The notes beneath the pieces are model-generated. The model had not been told where the DNA came from. It made no database searches and worked only from the letters and a program-made list of their open reading frames with translations. Position numbers and translations under genes: made by a program. From Rhizophagus clarus (taxonomy: Eukaryota > Glomeromycota > Glomeromycetes > Glomerales > Glomeraceae), in contig BLAL01000160.1 of NCBI GenBank assembly GCA_015698045.1, forward strand, positions 1,116,001 to 1,180,000: DNA of 64,000 nt, in the 5' to 3' direction. How positions within the stretch are numbered: the first letter of the stretch is position 1; each line of letters opens with the position of its first letter. Below, piece after piece: positions 57,995-64,000 of this stretch.

Positions 57995-60900
57995 ATGTCA
58001 AAAACACCCTGTTCAGTTCTCAATTCAAAAATTCGCAGGAAAAAAGTTTATTTACCTGACGACGATGAAAGCTTAATTTCAACAGCACTTTCTCTTGTTT
58101 GGACAAAGACGGATAAAAAAATTGATTCGTGTACTTTTGAGCAAGATAGAGTAAGAATATCATATAAAAAAAACGAAGGTCGTATATATTTTGATCTGGA
58201 GGAATCGTTGTCAAATTTTACATTTATCGATAAGGTATATGATAATTTTGTCCCCTTCCCCTTTATTTTGTTTCTGTCTATTTTTTGGTTTTGGACAACT
58301 TTGTCCACTTTTTTTCGTCTCTGGACAACTTTGTTCACTTTTTTTTTCGACTTTGTCCTTTTTTTTCGTCTCTGGACAACTTTGTCCATTTTTACTTCAC
58401 TTTTTTTTTTCGTCTGGACAACTTTGTCCACTTTTTTTTCGCTTTTTTTTTCGTCTGGACAACTTTGTCCACTTTTTTTTCACTTTTTTTTTTCGTCTGG
58501 ACAACTTTGTCCACTTTTTTTTCGCTTTTTTTTCGTCTGGACAACTTTGTCCACTTTTTTTTTACTTTTTTTTTCCGTCTCCGGACAATTTTGTCCACCT
58601 TTTTTTTTGTCTTTTTTTTTTGTCCCTGGACAACTGTAATTTTATTTTTATTTTTATTTTTGTTTTTTCAGGATAATCTGGTTGAACATCAGCATTACAA
58701 GTCTCTATATGAATTATATAAAAGTAAATACAAATTAGTTTTGAACCATAATATTAGCTTAGAGGTAAAGTATAAAAATGATATTAATTTTTAATTTATA
58801 AAATTTATATCTTACCTTTTCTTTGTTAATTTCTAATAATAGAACAAATTGCAAAAGTACTCTACTCCAGTAATGGCGGAAAATACGCGTTCAAGTGACA
58901 CAGCTGGTACAGCTGATACCAGTGTTGGCACATGACCTTGTCATTTGGCTTAAAGTTATAACTTTATGTCATTTCGTCATATGACCGGCGGTCATTTGGT
59001 CATTTGTCATATAGATACGTCACATGTCATATGACTTACATGACCATTCGTCATATGACATGACCTTAGGTCATTTGTCATTTGTCATATAATTTTCTAA
59101 TTAGCCAATTAAAATTAGCCAAGTTGAATCTAAATTTATTAATTTTCTATCAGAAATTTAAATTTTAAAAAATGCCAACACCACACAAATTTTGAAACTT
59201 TTTTAGTTTAGTTCCTAATCCTAATAATAAATCTAATGCAAAAGCAGTATGCATTTTTTGTAGTTCAAAAAATGGAGGAATTCAAGCAGCTGCATTAATA
59301 CCCGGGTGTTATATAACTAATAAAGCAAATTTGTGCCATACTCATTTGGCAAATTGTGTCCATTTTAAAGAAGCATATACTAACAAAGAAGTAGAAGAAA
59401 TCTTATCTCAGCCAGTACCAGAAGATAAACGAAAGTTAAATGAGACAAGTATATATATGTTTATTTTTAAATAAGTTTTATTATCAAATTATACTAACTC
59501 TCTTTATAATAAAGATATTGAAGATGATACTCCTCCTCCTAAATATCGTAAATATTCCACTTCAACTATATCTAATACAGCTTCACAATCAACTTTAACT
59601 AAATGGTGTGGTAGACCCATGTCTAGTAAAGATACACCTACATTTGAAACATTAATGGTTAAAATGTGTGTTTCAAATGGCCTTTCCTTTTCCTTTGTGG
59701 AAAATGAAGAAACTCTAGCAGTGTTTAACTTTATTGCTCCTGGTCTTAAGCTTCCAAGTCGCAAAAAACTTGGAGGAAAACTTTTATTAAAAATATCAGA
59801 AAATCTTCAAGAAAATATCATTAAAATAGCACAATCTGATGAAAATGGATTAACTGCCACATTTGATGGATGGACGAATGTAAAACAAGAGAATATTTGG
59901 GAGTTGTATTGATTACTTCAAAAGGCCAGCCATTAATTTGGGATGCTCAAGAGACAAGCTCTGAAAGATCACGAACTGAAGATGTTATAAGACATATTGA
60001 AATGTTAATGGACGATGCTCAAAATAAAAAAAAAGTTAATATTAAAGCATTTGTATCGAATTCTGCTGGAGAATATGCTGCTGCTAGATAAGTCAAGTTA
60101 AAAGGATATATGTGATATAATATATATTTTAGTTTATATAAAATATTCTAATTGCTATTTAGAAAACAGTTACGACGAAAGTACCCTGCAAAAATATTTC
60201 TCCCTTGTATGGCTCATCAAATGAACTTAGTATTTGGTGACATATTTAAGGAGAATGCAGTATTTCAAAGAGTCTCCAATGAAGCAATTCGAATTGTGAG
60301 TTATTTTCATAACTCTACATTTTTTACAGGAAATTTGCGAAATAAACAGGAGCGAATTTACAAAAAGACCGTCAAATTAGTATTACCTGGTGATACCAGA
60401 TGGAATTCATATTATTTTTGTTTTTATTCCATTATAAAAACTCAAGCCGCCTTAAAGGTAATTAATTAATTGTTTAATTTCGTTTAATATTTATTTTACT
60501 AATAAAAATCCTAAATTTATAATAATATTAGTTTTTATCTGCAAAGTTTAATCCAGAACGTGCAAATGTTATTCGCACAAATGGTATTCCTAATATTATA
60601 GTTGATAAACGATCAAAAAAGAGTAATGGGAAATGTAAATTACCTGATGATATTGCAGACAGTATCAATGATTCGGAATTTTGGGCAACATTATTTTCTT
60701 TGCAAAATTTATTATATCCTCTATGTGGATTTTTAAACAAGTTACAAAGAGATACTGCACGTCTTTATGAAGTGGTTCATTGTTTTGCATATGCCACAAA
60801 AATTTTTTCTGAATATCATGATTCCACTTTTTCAGAAAAAATGATCTCTAGAATGGAAAAAAGGTGGAAAGAGTAGGAGCAGCCACTTTTACTTCTTTCT

Positions 60901-63900
60901 ATTGCCCTTCATCCATCCTATAAGTTAACAAAATTTCGATCATCAGTCAACAATTTAACATAGACACATATAGGCCAATGGTTGAAGTATTATTATCTTG
61001 CTTTTTTTGGAACTCCAACTAGAACAATTTTAGCGGAATTAATTAATTACAAAAGGGGTGATGATCCATATGATAATGATTCTTTTAACCAATTTCGGGG
61101 AAATGTACTAGATTTTTGGGAATCAACAATGGAAATTGGACCAGAACTAGCCAAGGTGGCCATTTATATCCATGGTATTTGTGTAAATTCTGCTTCTGTT
61201 GAACGTTTATAGTCATCAATGGGTTTTTTTCATACTAATAGGCGAAATCGTTTAGATGTAAATACTAATTTTATGCTAATATTTAGAAAAAAAATTGTTT
61301 TTTAAGAAAAAAACTTGGATTTATTTTTTATTTATTTATTTATAATTAGCATACAAAAGTTCTCGCGATGAGTAAAATTCGTGGTGATATTTTGTATGAA
61401 CGCCAAATTAAAGAAGTTATTCAAAGTGATCAGCAAATGAGACGGCTTCATATTGCAACTCCAATTGCTGAAGATTCTAATAATTCTGATAAAGAAGAAC
61501 AAAATATTGATAAAGAGGATTTAATAACAGTAAGTGATGATGATAATAATGTAAATGATAATAACAATAATAAGGAAAAAGGAGAAAGGGACGAAGTGGA
61601 GCCAAATACTGAAGAAAATGAAAACCAATGGAATGCTATTATTTCTCAATGGATTGAGGAAACTAATTATGAAAATCGGGTGGAAAATAGCAATGATGAA
61701 TTACTGCTTAACGGAGATTTAGATAATGATTTTTTGGTGGGAACACATAACGTTCATCCTGCAGATGATCAAAATGCAAAGTGGGAATTGTCGCTTCTTT
61801 TTACAAATAGTTTAGAATCACCTACATATATCGGATTTTTTTCAGAAAATAATTAAATGTTAATAATAAAAATAAGATCAATTTTTACAATAAATTTTTC
61901 AATAATATAATATAAAATACATTTTACCAACATTTAAATTTTTTTGATAATAAAAAAATAGTTTTTTTTTAATTATTAACGATAAACGATATAACTATCA
62001 TATTTCTTTTTAAGGAAATGGAAATTGAAAACTATTTAAATATCACTTGTAATTTTTGTTTTTATATTATTTAATAAAAATTTTACGAATTATATAATAC
62101 TCTTCTTTGATTGGTTAAAGCCATATGACAAAGTCATAAGTCATAGACCTTCGCAAATGACAAATGACAAATGACAAATCATATTAGTCATGTAAGTCAT
62201 ATGATGTCATGTGCCAACACTGGCTGATACTGATTCTAATGTTGATGAATCCTTAAAGCAACTGTTAAATTATTCAACACCCAAACGTTCCCCCTTTGAA
62301 TCTTCAACATCAACTCCTCGCTCATCATTATATCACGAGTCTAATAACTCGGAACTTGCCCGCGTTATAAACTGTGATTTGGCAATGAACAATCTTACAA
62401 CTTTTGATACAGCAGAAAATATTTGGGCAAATTTAAATCTGCGATGTATTGAAAAATTTGGTAACCAAAATCACATAAAAAATAATATTACTATTTCAGA
62501 TATAATGTGGGCCAGCATGACATTGCCAGCTTATCGCAGCTGGAATGCGATGAAAGATTATTTTGATTATATTGATAGCTGGATGACAAAAATTAATAAT
62601 TTCTGTAAGTCATATTTGTCAATCATTTGATTACAAAACTTTATAATAATTTACATCTTAATTTTATAGGTAATAATAATTCTAAGACTGCTGATATTTC
62701 AAATTCAGACTCTATAATTGGAGAATCAAGTTACCATAAAAGTACTGAATTGAATTCACCTCTATAAGCGCCACAAGTAACTAATGAAAGTGCCAAATTG
62801 AATTCACTTTCGCAATCGCTACCGGTAGCTAATGAAAGTGCCAAATTGAATTCCTCTCCACAAGCGTCACCTGTAGCTAATAAAAGTGATGAACTGAACG
62901 CGCCTCCGGTAGCTAATGAAAATAATGAATTGAATTCACAAGCATTACCGATAGCTAATAAAAGCGCCGATAATGAAAGTACCAAATTGAATTCATCTAT
63001 ACAAGCTCCGCCGGTAGCAGTACCGGAAAAAGTATCAGTAAAAGTACCGTTAACAAAGGCACCAGTAAGATCACCCACATTGAAATTAGCAGAAAAAGTA
63101 CCTGGTGCAGAAGTGTTTGTAGTAGTAGAAACACAAACTTCAAAAATGAAAACGCCGGTGAAATCACAAGCATTAGTTTCAGAAGTGTCAGAAGAATCTC
63201 AAGAACTAGCATCTACATCAACATCATTAGTAAAAAAACGTAAACTTAACTGTGTTGAAATTTTCTCGGATGAGGATGTTGATGAAAGTGACCATGATGA
63301 TAAAACTATTATGAAAGAAGAAAAGTTGAATTCTGCCCAAATGCTTTTGTTTAAAAAGGGAAAGAAACTACGTGATATTTTGTTAGCATCAAATGATGAG
63401 CAACTCGTTACCTCAGCACCATCAAAAACTTCTGCGATATTCAACGCCTTGGCTGAATTGTCAATGGCTGAAAAAATTGCAGTTGTCAACGAGAAGTCCG
63501 CTATGGACAGAATTAATCAATGGAAAAAACAGGAGTTATGTTGTGAAAACCTTGTGATAGCGGCGGAGTCTTTCAATTTGCTACATTTAGCATCATTAGT
63601 TCAAATTTATGATGATCTTTCAATGCTTGCTGAAAGATTAGAAATTAAAAATACAAAATCCTGGGTGATCTCTTTTATGCGAAGTAAGCTTAATATCGAT
63701 CAAAAAGCCGAACAGAGAAATAGGTTGGGGTGCGACAGATTGCGCAAGTTATTTAATGATGGAATAACACCTGCACAGCTTGCGCAAGCAGGTTGTCGCA
63801 AGTGTGATTTTTTTGTAAAGCAAAAATATTATGATATATTTTTGTCTCAAATTCCCGCTCAACAATCAATTACTTCAAGCCAACCAGATGAACGTATTTC

Positions 63901-64000
63901 TGAAATTATGTCGAATCAAGATTTCACCATGCAAGAAAGAAAAAGTGATGTTGTATTTAAATTGAGTTTAAGCGAAGAATTCAGAGATTTAAGGGAGAAG
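57995..64000 (+). CDS. Unknown multi-exon protein of the TAAAG element (partial, disrupted)
   Basis: Exon 1 57995-58234 (80 codons), intron 58235-58671, exon 2 58672-58764 (31 codons), intron 58765-58842 (GTAAAG...AATAG), exon 3 58843-58919 continuing at 62231-62604 across a hAT insertion, intron 62605-62669 (GTAAGT...TATAG), exon 4 62670 to beyond 64000. All junctions keep one frame. Two lesions: the hAT, and a TAA at 62765-62767 where sister repeats have CAA; beyond it the frame is open for 411 codons to the window edge. Parts in order: the conserved start ([28 protein letters not shown]), a Ser/Thr-rich stretch, [17 protein letters not shown], Trp-rich MWASM and SWNAMKDYF, repeats with KLNS and PVANE, Lys/Val/Pro-rich linker, an acidic patch [11 protein letters not shown], then helical sequence with [20 protein letters not shown] do not recognise a family. 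A short copy of exon 1 in the element at 5637 shows that it belongs to the element, so transposase or accessory factor is the working guess. Confidence 0.65.
58290..58635 (+). repeat. Intron-1 array of GGACAACTTTGTCC palindromes
   Basis: Ten or so copies of CTGGACAACTTTGTCCA at 25-45 bp spacing, separated by T-rich TTTTTTTTCGTC. Long Phe-rich frames through it ([12 protein letters not shown] repeats on either strand) are artefacts of the array. The same palindrome, but with a different spacer, forms the 91-bp satellite at 46889 and the array at 5940. Confidence 0.92.
59173..61856 (+). pseudogene. hAT transposase, near full length
   Basis: Exons: 59173-59448, 59515-60087, 60163-60457, 60532-61257, 61350-61856. 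Zinc-finger N-terminus: [22 protein letters not shown]. Then [33 protein letters not shown] (first catalytic Asp), [47 protein letters not shown] and the hATC end [31 protein letters not shown]. The tail is very acidic (61368-61856). Lesions: TGA at 59194, TAG at 60874, TAG at 60961 and TAG at 61210, all at expected or plausible Trp codons (for example the W of RLWSSMGF); a one-base frameshift near 59885; and an intron-2 donor at 60088 that reads ATAAGT instead of GTAAGT. Every lesion but the frameshift is a G-to-A change. Intact relatives act in the nucleus on their own TIRs; this copy is dead but young. Confidence 0.92.
61857..62222 (+). repeat. 3' non-coding end of the hAT
   Basis: AT-rich to about 62110, then GTCATAAGTCATAG, three direct copies of ACAAATGA and CATATGATGTCATG up to the perfect terminus. 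Confidence 0.85.
62700..63010 (+). repeat. In-frame protein repeats of 16-22 residues
   Basis: Within exon 4 the pattern (A)KLNSxxQAxPVANES recurs about six times ([72 protein letters not shown]). The DNA unit contains GCTAATGAAAGTGCCAAATT. Likely a disordered linker. The stop at 62765 lies in the first copy. Confidence 0.8.

Larger units (their letters stand above)
58920..62222 (+). mobile_element. hAT element, full length, perfect TIRs and 8-bp target duplication
   Basis: The 3303-bp element has 17-bp perfect TIRs CAGTGTTGGCACATGAC and is flanked by GCTGATAC at 58912-58919 and 62223-62230. Subterminal regions (58936-59095 and 62130-62215) are arrays of GTCATATGAC, GTCATTTG and CAAATGAC. 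It sits inside exon 3 of the TAAAG-element gene. Removing the element and one duplication restores that frame. Confidence 0.97.
57449..64000 (+). mobile_element. TAAAG-terminus element 3, apparently gene-bearing, runs off the window
   Basis: Begins TAAAGATGTGTCCGC and shares its first 190 bp with the complete element at 46687-47714, including the CGCAAATAATCCGC array and ATGATTGACTGTAGATC. A multi-exon gene starts 546 bp in. No CTTTA end followed by TTTACAGA is seen before 64000, so the element extends beyond. It contains a nested 3.3 kb hAT (58920-62222). Minimum size without the hAT is 3.2 kb. Confidence 0.75.

Noticed and set aside
58191..58794. Frames with repeated DNFVHFFF or [13 protein letters not shown]
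   Set aside because: They lie in the intron-1 palindrome array. The exon boundaries at 58234 and 58672 and frame continuity show that this is intron.
34593..61856. Alternative genetic code with TGA or TAG read as Trp
   Set aside because: Normal TGG codons are abundant in the same frames, both TGA and TAG are involved, and frameshifts co-occur. Decay by transitions is the simpler reading.
62211..62630. A separate gene starting inside the hAT end at 62211
   Set aside because: The frame is the continuation of exon 3 of the TAAAG gene after the target duplication; its first codons belong to the hAT terminus.

Overview
This is a eukaryotic, very AT-rich window, almost certainly from a filamentous fungus with a transposon-saturated genome. 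The best guess is an arbuscular mycorrhizal fungus of the Rhizophagus type. That guess rests on short introns with fungal signals (GTAAG/GTATG donors, CTAAC or TACTAAC branch sites), many decayed hAT transposases with BED-type zinc fingers, a SAM-like plus nuclease-like gene remnant, a paired CPWC-protein/C2H2-protein element, and one small Asn/Ser/Tyr/Gly-rich fungal gene. The species call is inference. I see no tRNA, rRNA, CRISPR array or bacterial-type operon.

Layout. 1-12 kb: iterated short repeats, a 2.7 kb element with 9-bp target duplications (918-3635), a 1.1 kb element with TAAAG termini (5637-6712), a pogo-like MITE (7893-8083) and an array of intron/mini-exon-like units (8620-9905). 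12-16 kb: another such array, then a broken hAT transposase on the minus strand. 16-20 kb: mostly empty, with a 259-bp palindromic MITE and a small gene at 19365-19610. 20.9-28.8 kb: a giant inverted repeat whose two arms each hold 14 units of about 119 bp. 29-34 kb: repeats, a purine-rich tract and sparse sequence. 34.2-44.0 kb: an unidentified gene split by a 9-kb hAT (34305-43356). That hAT is itself interrupted by about 5.8 kb carrying a SAM/nuclease pseudogene and a two-gene element. 44.8-52 kb: four nested or adjacent TIR elements with readable target duplications, including a second, inverted copy of the 9-bp-TSD element (46461-49789) that contains a TAAAG element (46687-47714). 52-55.5 kb: decayed hAT genes. 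57.4-64 kb: a third TAAAG element that runs off the window. It carries a multi-exon gene of unknown function whose third exon is interrupted by a hAT with perfect 17-bp termini and an exact 8-bp duplication.

How it fits together. Nearly everything here is mobile DNA inserted into mobile DNA. Three themes recur. First, many elements carry, just inside their ends, arrays of a short palindrome private to that element (GTCATATGAC, ATTCGAAT, TTTCGACATGTCGAAA, CGCAATATTGCG, GGACAANNTTGTCC). Second, many non-autonomous elements are tandem arrays of units that look like a complete intron plus a 20-45 nt mini-exon. Third, protein genes are mostly disabled by stops and small frameshifts, and the stops are largely explained by C-to-T or G-to-A transitions. 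The best candidate for an undescribed system is the TAAAG family: termini TAAAG...CTTTA, 8-bp target duplications, a shared subterminal motif, and a protein I do not recognise that is conserved between two otherwise divergent copies.
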